A stretch of DNA of 60,837 bases. It comes from an uncultured Actinomycetes bacterium. GTDB taxonomy: Bacteria; Actinomycetota; Thermoleophilia; Miltoncostaeales; Miltoncostaeaceae. The position numbers and the translations under genes were made by a program. Positions within the stretch are counted from its first letter, which is position 1, and the number at the start of each line of letters is the position of its first letter. Below are positions 42,109 to 50,280 of this stretch, piece by piece. The stretch spans positions 1 through 60,837 of the forward strand of contig CAITWD010000030.1 of NCBI GenBank assembly GCA_903896045.1, read 5' to 3'. The notes under the pieces are model-generated. The model worked only from the letters and a program-made list of their open reading frames with translations. It made no database searches and was not told where the DNA came from.

Positions 42109-43116
42109 ATGACCCGACATGAAATCGACACTTCACCAGGATTTCCCCGCATTCGTCCGCGTCGTTTGCGCCGGACCCCGACCCTGCGCAAGATGGTGCG
42201 GGAAACGCGCCTGACCGCCGATCAGTTTGTGCTGCCCCTGTTTGCCATCGCTGGGACAGGTGTTGAGGAACCAATCGCGTCGATGCCAGGACATTCCCGA
42301 CTGTCGGTGGATCTTCTCGCCGCTCGTGCAGCGCGGGCATTTGCGCACGGGGTCCCGGCGGTCCTGCTCTTCGGGGTGACCAATCACAAGGACGAGGTCG
42401 GCTCGCACAGTGCGCATCCCCACGGCGAGGTGCAGGAGGCTGTTGCCGCGATTAAGCGGGCAGTACCGGAAATGGTCGTCATCACCGATGTGTGCTTATG
42501 CGAGTACACCTCACACGGGCACTGCGGCATCTTGCGCGATGGCGAGGTGGATAACGATGCGTCATTGCTCGCCCTCGCCGAGGCGGCGGTGAGTCATGCC
42601 CGTGCCGGTGCAGACATTGTTGCCCCAAGCGACATGATGGACGGGCGAGTTGGGGCGATTCGCACAGCCCTCGATGCGCACGGATTCCTCGATGTCGGAA
42701 TCCTGAGTTATGCAGCGAAATACGCGTCCGCCTTCTATGGCCCGTTTCGGGACGCAGCAGGTTCGGCGCCGAGTTTTGGTGATCGTCGGGGATATCAGAT
42801 GGACAGCGCAAACCGCCGTGAAGCGATGCGCGAGGTCGCGCTGGATATCGCCGAAGGGGCCGACATGGTCATGGTGAAGCCGGCCAGTATGTACCTCGAT
42901 GTGATTTCTGATGTTGCGGCATTTTCGAATGTGCCGGTGGCCGGCTATCACGTGAGTGGGGAGTTCGCCATGATCAAGGCCGCGGCCGAGCGCGGGTGGC
43001 TCGATGAGCGCAGTGCAGTACTCGAGGTGCTGACATCACTACATCGCGCTGGGGCGGATCTGATCATTACCTATTACGCAGAAGATGCCGCAGGTTGGCT
43101 AAAGGAGTCCGAGTGA
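42109..43116 (+). CDS. hemB: delta-aminolevulinate dehydratase (porphobilinogen synthase)
   Basis: 335 aa from ATG 42109; a longer frame upstream overlaps the divergent aat gene and is rejected. Zn-binding Cys triad in DVCLCEYTSHGHC (zinc-dependent type), catalytic Lys residues in SYAAKYAS and MVKPASMYLD. The chain also has APSDMMDGRVGAIR and the closing ITYYAEDAAGWL. It condenses two 5-aminolevulinate into porphobilinogen. It is first in the operon hemB-ahbAB-hemL-HepS-like-ubiD, with GTGA coupling to ahbAB. Confidence 0.96.
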   Translation: MTRHEIDTSPGFPRIRPRRLRRTPTLRKMVRETRLTADQFVLPLFAIAGTGVEEPIASMPGHSRLSVDLLAARAARAFAHGVPAVLLFGVTNHKDEVGSHSAHPHGEVQEAVAAIKRAVPEMVVITDVCLCEYTSHGHCGILRDGEVDNDASLLALAEAAVSHARAGADIVAPSDMMDGRVGAIRTALDAHGFLDVGILSYAAKYASAFYGPFRDAAGSAPSFGDRRGYQMDSANRREAMREVALDIAEGADMVMVKPASMYLDVISDVAAFSNVPVAGYHVSGEFAMIKAAAERGWLDERSAVLEVLTSLHRAGADLIITYYAEDAAGWLKESE

Positions 43117-44216
43117 CCACGACCGCCGAACCGCGAATTCAGCACAAGCCTGACGACGCCGACCGGGAACTCTTGAACGCCCTGCAGTCGGGGCTTGCGT
43201 TCGTGCGACACCCCTATGCGGAGATCGGTGCACGCATCGGCATGACCGAGGATGAGGTTCTTGCACGCCTGGACGTGTTGCGTCGGGCTGGGGTCGTGCG
43301 CCAACTCTCAGCAATTTTTGACACCCGTGCGCTGGGGTACGAAAGCACATTGGTTGCTGCCAAATATCCGGACGATCGACTCTTCGAAGCGGCGGCGATT
43401 GTGGGCGGACACCCCGGTGTCAGTCACAACTATCGGCGCAGTCACGATTTCAATCTGTGGTTCACGTTGGCGGTTGAACCAGATGCCCGCCTGAGTCTTG
43501 AAGACACTCTTGAGGTGCTGGCGAAGGCAACCGGTGCGGAGTCCATGCGGATGTTGCCCACACTCAAGCTCTACAAGATCAATGTGCAGCTGGATATGAC
43601 CGGGACAAGCGACGTCACTGCGAAGTCGGCTGCTCCTGCTGCTGCGCCGGTGCGCGGTGATGGAGTGTTGCCGACCGAGGATGACAAGCGTGTGATTTGC
43701 ATCTTGCAGCGGGATCTCCCTGCAGTCTCGGCGCCATTTGATGTGTGGGCCGCCGAGGCCAGCATGGATGTCAATGATCTCCTTGCGGCCGCGCAGACCT
43801 TTGTCGATCGCTCCTACATGCGCCGTTTTGCCGCGGTACTGAATCACCGCCGTGCGGGATTTGGCGCAAACGGAATGGCGGTATGGAAGGTCGCCGAGGA
43901 AGATCTCGAACACATTGGTCCACAGATGGCCGCGTTCCAGTCGGTGTCGCATTGCTACAAGCGACCGACCTATGCCGACTGGCCCTACTCGATTTTCACC
44001 ATGGTCCACGCACGTTCCAAAGAGTTGTGCGAGCAGACGATTGATGCAATTGCCGAGGAGACGGGAATCACTGAACCCGATCGGCGCGCGATTTTGTACT
44101 CGACCTATGAGTTCAAAAAGATCCGTCTCGTCTACTACACCCCCGAATACCGTCAATGGGAGGACATCGCCCTGTCGGGAGATGCGCTGCCGATGTGGGA
44201 GCCCGCACAGGTATGA
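43113..44216 (+). CDS. ahbAB: fused siroheme decarboxylase AhbA-AhbB (Lrp/AsnC-like)
   Basis: 367 aa from GTG 43113 with AAAGGAG 5 nt upstream. It holds two Lrp/AsnC-like units. Unit 1 (about 15-155): winged helix, then GVSHNYRRSHDFNLWFTLAV, the AhbA/NirD signature. Unit 2 (about 185-345): winged helix with LNHRRAGFGANGMAVWKV, then VSHCYKRPTYADWPYSIFTMVHARS, the AhbB/NirL signature. A Pro/Ala-rich linker lies between. In characterised systems these two subunits decarboxylate siroheme to didecarboxysiroheme, on the way to heme or heme d1. The neighbours are hemB and hemL, so heme is the likely product. Annotation pipelines often call such proteins Lrp regulators. Confidence 0.85.
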   Translation: MTTTAEPRIQHKPDDADRELLNALQSGLAFVRHPYAEIGARIGMTEDEVLARLDVLRRAGVVRQLSAIFDTRALGYESTLVAAKYPDDRLFEAAAIVGGHPGVSHNYRRSHDFNLWFTLAVEPDARLSLEDTLEVLAKATGAESMRMLPTLKLYKINVQLDMTGTSDVTAKSAAPAAAPVRGDGVLPTEDDKRVICILQRDLPAVSAPFDVWAAEASMDVNDLLAAAQTFVDRSYMRRFAAVLNHRRAGFGANGMAVWKVAEEDLEHIGPQMAAFQSVSHCYKRPTYADWPYSIFTMVHARSKELCEQTIDAIAEETGITEPDRRAILYSTYEFKKIRLVYYTPEYRQWEDIALSGDALPMWEPAQV

Positions 44217-45481
44217 GTCTCAATGATTCCCGCAGCCGGGAGCTCTTCGGGCGTGCCCGAGAGGTCCTGGTTGGTGGAGTGAATTCGCCGGTTCGGGCGA
44301 TGCGGGGAATCGGCCGTGATCCACTCTTTATTGACCGCGCAGTCGGTCCGCGGGTCTGGGATGTTGATGGAAATGAGTTCATCGACTATCTCGCCAGTTG
44401 GGGTCCAGCGATCCTCGGCCATAGTGCGCCGGTCGTGCTCGATGCGGTGACTGCCGCCCTTCCGCGCGGAACCTCCTACGGGGCTCCGACCGAGCGGGAG
44501 GTGATCTTTGCCGAGGCGGTACGTGACGCGATCCCGTCGATCGAGCGTCTGCGGATGACCTCCTCAGGCAGCGAAGCGGTGATGGGTGCCCTGCGCGTGG
44601 CCCGCGCGGCGACGGGGCGTGATCCAATCGTCAAAACCATTGGCGGCTATCACGGTGCGATTGACAGCTTGTTGGTGGAGGCGGGGAGCGGGGCAACGAC
44701 ACTCGGTGTCCCGACGAGCCCGGGAGTCCCTTCCGCGGCAACTGCGGCAACGCGGTTGGTGCCCTACAACGATCTCGACGCTGCGGTGACGGCGCTTGAG
44801 GGGGCAGCAGCCATCATCATTGAACCCGTCGCGGGGAATATGGGGGTGGTTCCTCCGGCTCCAGGCTACCTCGAGGGACTTCGCGCAGCGTGTGACCGCA
44901 CGGGGGCGCTCCTGATCTTTGATGAGGTCATTACCGGCTTTCGCGTAGCGCGGGGTGGGGCGCAAGAGCGCTTTGGTGTGACAGCGGACCTTGCCTGTTA
45001 CGGAAAAATCATCGGGGGCGGGCTGCCCGTCGGGGCATTTGGCGGACGGGCGGACATCATGTCGGTGTTGGCGCCAGAAGGTCCCTGTTATCAAGCGGGA
45101 ACGCTCTCAGGAAACCCGTTGGCAACCGCTGCCGGATGTGCGGTGATTGGGGCACTTGCACAACCCGGCATCTACGACGAACTTGAGGCGGGCGGAGCTG
45201 CGCTTGAGGCGGCGTTCATTGCCGCGGGTGTTCCGGTGCGCATCAACCGCGTCGGGTCGATGCTGACGCCGTTCTTTAGTGATGTCACGGTGACCAACTA
45301 CGCCACGGCAACCGCATCGGATACCACGCTGTATGCGTCCTTTGCGCGTGCACTGCTTGCACGTGGGGTCTATCCCCCGCCGTCGCAATACGAGGCGTGG
45401 TTTGTCAGCACGGTGCACACGACACGCGACATTGCGGCGACGGCCGAGGCCTTGGCCGATGCGATGGGTGAGGTGGGCTGA
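44213..45481 (+). CDS. hemL: glutamate-1-semialdehyde 2,1-aminomutase
   Basis: 422 aa from ATG 44213 (ATGA overlap). GGVNSPVRAMRG at the start, TSSGSEAVMGALRVARAATGR, GGYHGAIDSLL and IFDEVITGFRVARGGAQ. PLP Lys in CYGKIIGGGLPVGAFGG and YQAGTLSGNPLA. It converts glutamate-1-semialdehyde to 5-aminolevulinate, the substrate of HemB two genes upstream. The presence of HemL indicates the C5 pathway. Confidence 0.95.
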   Translation: MSLNDSRSRELFGRAREVLVGGVNSPVRAMRGIGRDPLFIDRAVGPRVWDVDGNEFIDYLASWGPAILGHSAPVVLDAVTAALPRGTSYGAPTEREVIFAEAVRDAIPSIERLRMTSSGSEAVMGALRVARAATGRDPIVKTIGGYHGAIDSLLVEAGSGATTLGVPTSPGVPSAATAATRLVPYNDLDAAVTALEGAAAIIIEPVAGNMGVVPPAPGYLEGLRAACDRTGALLIFDEVITGFRVARGGAQERFGVTADLACYGKIIGGGLPVGAFGGRADIMSVLAPEGPCYQAGTLSGNPLATAAGCAVIGALAQPGIYDELEAGGAALEAAFIAAGVPVRINRVGSMLTPFFSDVTVTNYATATASDTTLYASFARALLARGVYPPPSQYEAWFVSTVHTTRDIAATAEALADAMGEVG

Positions 45482-45988
45482 GTGAGAACTGATCTCCTAC
45501 AGGACCCAACGCTTTCTCAAGGGGTGGCCGAAACCCCTGCTGCGCCCCTCTTGGCACCTGTGGTCTCACCGCCGTTGGCATTTGAAGACGCCATCGGGGT
45601 TGATCTCATTTTGGAAGGGTTTTTGGCCCATCACGCCCATCCCCGTGAAATCGCCCTGACTGGGACCGCGGATCTGGTGCTCGCGGGCGACTATTGCTAT
45701 GCCGCTGGCCTGGTGCGGGTGGCACGCGCCAATGATCTTTTTGTGATCGATGTGCTGGCCCAGCTCGTGGCGCTTTCATCGGGCGTCGTAGCAAGCGGGC
45801 GCCGCGCGCAGTTACCGACGATTTGGTTGGGCGCGCTCGCAGCAATTGCGCATCACGATCGCGCACTCGCCACCGATCAATTTCGTGATGCAGTCCTCCA
45901 TGCCGTGGGATCCGATGACATTGCCGGATTTGCTGCGTTGGCGGCCACTCTCTCTGATCCCCCGAACCTTGAAGAGGTCTTTGCATGA
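45482..45988 (+). CDS. polyprenyl-synthase-like protein without DDxxD motifs (HepS-like?)
   Basis: 168 aa from GTG 45482, directly abutting hemL (TGAGTG). All helical. Residues about 62-105, TADLVLAGDYCYAAGLVRVA onward through DVLAQLVALSSGVVASGR, align by eye with the GDYLFARAF...MLAQ...GELAQGR segment of the catalytic polyprenyl synthase at 51.7 kb. Both Asp-rich motifs and the GKRLRP segment are absent. A VLAGDY-containing, DDxxD-less protein is what the small subunit of two-component heptaprenyl diphosphate synthases (HepS) looks like. It overlaps ubiD (ATGA). HepS-like function is a hypothesis. Confidence 0.5.
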   Translation: MRTDLLQDPTLSQGVAETPAAPLLAPVVSPPLAFEDAIGVDLILEGFLAHHAHPREIALTGTADLVLAGDYCYAAGLVRVARANDLFVIDVLAQLVALSSGVVASGRRAQLPTIWLGALAAIAHHDRALATDQFRDAVLHAVGSDDIAGFAALAATLSDPPNLEEVFA

Positions 45989-47430
45989 TTCGTGATCTGC
46001 ACGATTGGATTGAGCGGTTGCGCAAAGCGGGGGAGTTGGTCGAGATCACTGCTCCGGTTGATCCCTACCTTGAAATTACCGAGATCACCGATCGGGTGTC
46101 CAAGCAATTCGGACCGGCGCTGCTGTTTCACAATGTCATCGGGAGCGAGTTTCCCGTCTTGATCAATCAGTTCGGTAGCGACCGACGGATGTGTATGTCC
46201 TTGGAGGTCGAGCACCTTGACGAGCCAGGGCAACGTATTCAGGAGTTGATGGACCTTCAGCCACCCCAGGGGCTTGTCGCGAAGGTCAAGGCGTTGAGTA
46301 AATTACGCGAGCTGGCATCGTTTTCTCCGCGGATGGTCAAGACCGCGCCCTGCCAGGAGGTCTGGATGGAGGCGCCGGATCTGTCGCGACTTCCCGTCTT
46401 GACCTGTTGGCCCGATGATGGTGGTCCGTACATCACCCTCCCGTTGGTGTTCAGTAAGGACCCCGTGACGGGCGTGCGCAATTGCGGCATGTACCGCGTG
46501 CAGGTGGTCGACGAGCGCACCGCAATGATGCACTGGCAGATCCACAAAGATGGGGCAGCACACCTTCGCGACTCCTCGGGCCGCGTTGAGGTGGCAATCG
46601 CCATTGGTACCGACCCCGCGGTGACCTATAGCGCCACTGCGCCGTTGCCACCAAACATTGACGAAATGCTCTTCGCTGGGTTTTTGCGCGGGGATAACGT
46701 TGACATGGTGGCCTGTCGCACCGTCGACGTCGAAGTACCTGCCAACGCCGAATTTGTGATCGAGGGTTATGTCGATGCCAATGACATTGGTCCCGAAGGG
46801 CCATTTGGCGATCACACAGGGTTTTACACACCGGTCGACAACTATCCGACCTTTCATGTCACGGCAATCTCCCATCGTCGCGACGCGGTCTATTCGACCA
46901 CGATCGTCGGCCCGCCACCAATGGAAGATTTTTATCTCGGCAAAGCCACTGAACGCATGTTTTTGCCGCTGATTCGGATGACCGTGCCGGATTTATTCGA
47001 CATGAATCTTCCGCTTGAGGGCGTGTTTCATAACTGCGCGATCGTCTCGGTGAAAAAGCGCTATCCAGGCCATGCCAAGAAGTTGATGAATGCCGTTTGG
47101 GGATTGGGGCTGCTCTCATTGACTCGATGCGTCATCGTGGTGGACCACGATGTGGACGTCCACAATGTCTCCCAGGTCGCATTCACTGCGTTCAGCAATG
47201 TTGATCCGGCGCGTGACCATCTGATGGTCGATGGACCGGTTGATGCGCTTGATCATGCTGCACCGTATTTTGCGTATGGGTCGAAAATCGGTTTCGACGC
47301 GACCCGGAAATGGGAGGGCGAAGGCCTTGTGCGCCCGTGGCCGGATGCGATCACGATGTCTGAGGAGATCATCGCCCGTGTCGATCAGCGTTGGAGCGAG
47401 TTGGGGATACCGCTTCCTCCTCGGGCATAG
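45985..47430 (+). CDS. ubiD: UbiD-family decarboxylase (menaquinone pathway)
   Basis: 481 aa. FGPALLFHNVIGSEFPVLINQFGS, NCGMYRVQVVDERTAMMHWQIHKDGA and FVIEGYVDANDIGPEGPFGDHTGFYTPVDNYPTF are UbiD blocks; the E-R-E catalytic region is in the middle of the chain. It uses prenylated FMN made by UbiX to decarboxylate an aromatic acid. With mqnA and mqnC in the window, the futalosine-pathway role (decarboxylation of the prenylated or free 6-hydroxynaphthoate) is likely. The operon with heme genes is unusual but sensible for respiration. Confidence 0.9.
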   Translation: MIRDLHDWIERLRKAGELVEITAPVDPYLEITEITDRVSKQFGPALLFHNVIGSEFPVLINQFGSDRRMCMSLEVEHLDEPGQRIQELMDLQPPQGLVAKVKALSKLRELASFSPRMVKTAPCQEVWMEAPDLSRLPVLTCWPDDGGPYITLPLVFSKDPVTGVRNCGMYRVQVVDERTAMMHWQIHKDGAAHLRDSSGRVEVAIAIGTDPAVTYSATAPLPPNIDEMLFAGFLRGDNVDMVACRTVDVEVPANAEFVIEGYVDANDIGPEGPFGDHTGFYTPVDNYPTFHVTAISHRRDAVYSTTIVGPPPMEDFYLGKATERMFLPLIRMTVPDLFDMNLPLEGVFHNCAIVSVKKRYPGHAKKLMNAVWGLGLLSLTRCVIVVDHDVDVHNVSQVAFTAFSNVDPARDHLMVDGPVDALDHAAPYFAYGSKIGFDATRKWEGEGLVRPWPDAITMSEEIIARVDQRWSELGIPLPPRA

Positions 47431-47772
47431 GCGCGAGGCGATGTGGTCAATCGGTCCATCGTCGCTCTGCTGCAGGAGGATTTCATCTGCTTCATAGAAA
47501 TAGTTCGCTGATGCGCTTAACGAAGCGTGCTCCGGTCGATATGATCGAGAAGCGATCTGAATATGTCGCGGTGCCTGCAGGACGTAGGGTGGACGAAATC
47601 GAATCATTCAGCTGCCAGGCATCACGTACGGCCCGCAGATCCGAGGACAAGTGACCCGCTGGACGGGACACTTGGCCCGACGGTTTGGGCATGATTTAGG
47701 TCGGCAGTCTGGTTGAATCCAAATAGCGGCCGTTGGTCGTTCTGGGTTATTTGGTCGAGGAGGGGAAACCGA
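47431..47772. other. intergenic region upstream of the bc-complex operon
   Basis: 342 bp with no ORF of coding character. It holds two hairpins near 47649-47691 (separate entry) and a ribosome-binding site (GAGGAGGGG) before the Rieske start. The promoter must be here, but I cannot point to one -10 element with confidence. Confidence 0.5.
47649..47691 (+). repeat. two adjacent inverted repeats upstream of qcrA
   Basis: AAGTGACCCG and CGGGACACTT (47649-47658 and 47664-47673) form a stem with one mismatch around a 5-nt loop. A shorter stem, GCCC/GGGC, follows at 47676-47691. No T-run follows, so this may be a leader structure, an operator, or the ubiD terminator. Confidence 0.4.
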
Positions 47773-48483
47773 GTGGCAGAGAGCCAGGGAAACGATGCTC
47801 CGCAGGGGTCGTCGGGAGGCCAGTACGCTGGTCCGCGCGCGATTGATCCTGTGCAGGAGCACTCCCACGATCATGACCCCGATTTCATCACCCGTACAAA
47901 GTTCTTAAGCGGAGTCGCCGTCGCCGGTGGGGCGGTCCTGACCGCCGCAATTTTGGTGCCGATCGCAGGGTTCGCCGGTGCCGACGCAGTCAAGACGCCG
48001 AAGGCCCAATGGGTTGATATTGGCCCGGTGAGTAATTTCCCGGACGGCCAGACAACCTCGATTGCCGTGTCGGGCCAATCAGAGTGGTCGGATGCGCGTG
48101 TGTTTGTGCGCAACAAAGACGGACAGATCTTGGCGATCTGGAACCGTTGTGCACACCTCGGATGCCCGGTCGAATACTTCAAGGGTGGCGACAACTTCGT
48201 ATGCCCATGCCACGGTGGTGCCTATAACTCTCTCGGACTTGTGGTCGCCGGCCCGCCGCCGCGCCCGCTGGATCGCTTCAATATCAAGGTCGTGAATTCG
48301 GGCGGGGCCACAGTAGGATCGGTGGGCAAGGTGCACGGATCGTGGTCGACGGCAGGACTCAACCCTTCAGCACGCCTACTGCTGGGCAGCCCGTTCTCGA
48401 TCGACTCGAATCAAAGTGCAACGCGTTTGCATGACCCGGGTGAACCGGTAACCGGTGTGTTGTCCAATCTCTACCCCTTCTAG
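47773..48483 (+). CDS. qcrA: Rieske iron-sulfur subunit of the cytochrome bc complex
   Basis: 236 aa from GTG 47773. One membrane helix at about 45-68, preceded by TRTKFL, a degenerate Tat-like segment. The 2Fe-2S site is C126-A-H128-L-G-C131 and C144-P-C146-H147 in CAHLGC and CPCHGGAYN. PPPRPLDRF is the conserved Pro loop. It oxidises menaquinol together with cytochrome b. Export would need Tat, and tatA is in this window. It heads the qcrA-qcrB-qcrC operon; no translation overlap with qcrB (8-bp gap with GGAGG). Confidence 0.93.
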   Translation: MAESQGNDAPQGSSGGQYAGPRAIDPVQEHSHDHDPDFITRTKFLSGVAVAGGAVLTAAILVPIAGFAGADAVKTPKAQWVDIGPVSNFPDGQTTSIAVSGQSEWSDARVFVRNKDGQILAIWNRCAHLGCPVEYFKGGDNFVCPCHGGAYNSLGLVVAGPPPRPLDRFNIKVVNSGGATVGSVGKVHGSWSTAGLNPSARLLLGSPFSIDSNQSATRLHDPGEPVTGVLSNLYPF

Positions 48484-48491
48484 GAGGCACG

Positions 48492-49322
48492 GTGAGCACC
48501 ACAGATATCGGGCCGAAGGGGCCGGTCGGACAGGTCGGAGAGGCCGTCGTTGAGTACGTCGACCGCCGGGCTGGGGCCAAGACTGGCATTACCTGGTTCT
48601 TAAAGCGGAACATTCCCAGCGAGACAAGCTGGTTCCAAACACTTGGCTTCGCCGCAATGGCGACCTTTGGCCTGCAGGCAGTGACCGGAATGATCCTGGC
48701 GATGTACTACAAGCCAGATCCGACCACGGCCTATTCGAGCATTCAGCACATCACCAATGAGGTGACCTGGGGCTGGTTGGTCCGAGGTATGCACAAGTGG
48801 GGCGCAAGCGCCATGATCATCCTGGTGTTCTTGCATATGGCCCGCGTATTTCTGTTCGGTTCCTACAAGTACCCACGTGAGTTGACCTGGGTGACTGGTG
48901 CCATCCTGCTCATCATGGTCATGTTTATGGGCTTGACGGGATATCTGCTGGTCTGGGATCAGCGAGCGTACTGGGCAACAGTCGTGGCAATGAACATCAC
49001 CGCGAGTGCGCCGATCATCGGTCCATACATCGCAGACATTTTGCGGGCGGGATCAAACTTTAATCCCGATACGTTATCGCGCTTCTATTCGATCCATATG
49101 CTCGTCATACCCGGGGGTATTGCGACCTTTATCGGTCTGCACTTATTCCTCGTGTCCAAGCTCGGTATCACTGAGCCACCATGGGCGAAGCGCGCAATGC
49201 GTGCGCGCCGCGCCGAAGAGGCGGCTGCTCGTGCCGCTGCCAGGGAGCGTGCTCCGCAGGGTCGACGTGAGGTGACAGTTGCACCGGCGACACAACCGGT
49301 GAAGGTGGAGGCAGGGCAGTGA
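48492..49322 (+). CDS. qcrB: cytochrome b6-type subunit (QcrB)
   Basis: 276 aa from GTG 48492. Four membrane helices. Heme-ligand His pairs at H101, H115, H202 and H217, with 13 residues between the first and second and 14 between the third and fourth, as in cytochrome b6. WFQTLGFAAMATFGLQAVTG, YKYPRELTWVTGA and TGYLLVWDQRAYWATVV are conserved. After residue 230 there is a basic Ala/Arg-rich tail of about 45 residues. The remaining b-type helices are on the next gene (subunit IV part), so the b subunit is split as in Bacillus and cyanobacteria. Confidence 0.93.
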   Translation: MSTTDIGPKGPVGQVGEAVVEYVDRRAGAKTGITWFLKRNIPSETSWFQTLGFAAMATFGLQAVTGMILAMYYKPDPTTAYSSIQHITNEVTWGWLVRGMHKWGASAMIILVFLHMARVFLFGSYKYPRELTWVTGAILLIMVMFMGLTGYLLVWDQRAYWATVVAMNITASAPIIGPYIADILRAGSNFNPDTLSRFYSIHMLVIPGGIATFIGLHLFLVSKLGITEPPWAKRAMRARRAEEAAARAAARERAPQGRREVTVAPATQPVKVEAGQ

Positions 49323-50137
49323 AACGCGCAGAACAAGAGGCGTATGAGCGCGACTACGCGCAGGCCAAAAAAGAGGGCAAGCCGTTTTTCCCGTATGCGA
49401 TCTACAAGGATCACATCGTTGCGATCCTCGTATTCGCGGCAATCATCGGGATGGCCATCTGGCAGCGTGTGGGTGTTGGTCCGCCGGTGTACACCGCAAC
49501 GTCGACATTTGAGCCTCGTCCGGAGTGGTACTTCTTCTTCCTCTTCCAGATGCTCAAGATCTTCAAAAACCAGAATGCGCTGCTGCCGGTCATCATGGCA
49601 ACGTTCATTGTGCCGAACCTGCTTATGGGGTTGCTCATTGCGACGCCGTTTATCGACCAACGTGCCGAGCGTCGGATTTCCAAGCGTCCATTTGCGTTGT
49701 CGGTTGCTGTGTTGGTGTTTGTCGGAATTGGTTGGCTGACCTACCAAGGTGAAACGGGTGCCGTGCCGGTATCTGGTGGTGCGATTACCTTCACGGGTAT
49801 CACCCCGGGTTCCGCAGCGGCAGCTGGGCAAACGATCTTTGCGAACTCAGGGTGTACGAGTTGCCACATGATCAAGGGCTCCGGGGGCCAGGTTGGTCCG
49901 AACTTGACCAACGTCGGAACTCTGGGGAAGACATCAACCTATGCGGGGACCATTCCCGTCAAGGTGCCGGGTGTGAAGGGCCCTGTTTATAGCGGTGAAA
50001 ACTGGTTCGTGTTGCATACCGAGTGTCCGACGTGCGCGACACCTGGATCTGCGATGCCGGCATTCGCCAACTTCACGGCCAAGGAGTATCAGCAGCTTGC
50101 GACCTTCTTGAATGGTCTCGGAACGACCTACAAGTAG
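49319..50137 (+). CDS. qcrC: subunit IV-cytochrome c fusion of the bc complex (QcrC)
   Basis: 272 aa from GTG 49319 (GTGA overlap). Residues 1-145 are subunit IV with three membrane helices and the quinol-site motif P68-E-W-Y71. Residues 165-270 are a cytochrome c domain with C179-T-S-C182-H183 and an axial Met at about 246 (GSAMPAF). Between them a loop contains HTECPTCATPG, an extra CxxC (C236, C239) with no His, close to the Met ligand. Subunit IV-cytochrome c fusions are known from Bacillus QcrC. The operon ends with a strong terminator. Confidence 0.9.
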   Translation: MKRAEQEAYERDYAQAKKEGKPFFPYAIYKDHIVAILVFAAIIGMAIWQRVGVGPPVYTATSTFEPRPEWYFFFLFQMLKIFKNQNALLPVIMATFIVPNLLMGLLIATPFIDQRAERRISKRPFALSVAVLVFVGIGWLTYQGETGAVPVSGGAITFTGITPGSAAAAGQTIFANSGCTSCHMIKGSGGQVGPNLTNVGTLGKTSTYAGTIPVKVPGVKGPVYSGENWFVLHTECPTCATPGSAMPAFANFTAKEYQQLATFLNGLGTTYK

Positions 50138-50162
50138 GACCTGCGGAGAATTGGTGGGACAT

Positions 50163-50197
50163 GGGGCTCGGAGAGATCCGAGCCTCATCTGTTTTTT
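50163..50197 (+). terminator. intrinsic terminator of the bc-complex operon
   Basis: GGCTCGGA-GAGA-TCCGAGCC, a perfect 8-bp stem with a 4-base loop, followed 7 nt later by six T residues. It lies 25 bp after the qcrC stop, the clearest intrinsic terminator in the window. Confidence 0.88.
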
Positions 50198-50266
50198 GGG
50201 TAAGTACATCGTGGACAAGGGCCGGCTGACATGACCGCACCCCATTGGTTTCCATCAGACGGCCAC

Positions 50267-50272
50267 TACCAT
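50267..50272 (+). promoter_or_regulatory. ubiX -10 box
   Basis: TACCAT ends 8 nt before the GTG at 50281. It follows the bc-complex terminator, so the menaquinone operon appears to have its own promoter. Confidence 0.45.
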
Positions 50273-50280
50273 TGGCAGTC

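Noticed and set aside
43113-44216. Lrp/AsnC transcription regulator
   Set aside because: The two winged-helix units are those of siroheme decarboxylase subunits; the signature blocks and hem neighbours favour the enzyme.
47431-47772. short ORFs in the gap before qcrA
   Set aside because: They are under 90 codons, lack ribosome-binding sites and have no protein-like pattern.
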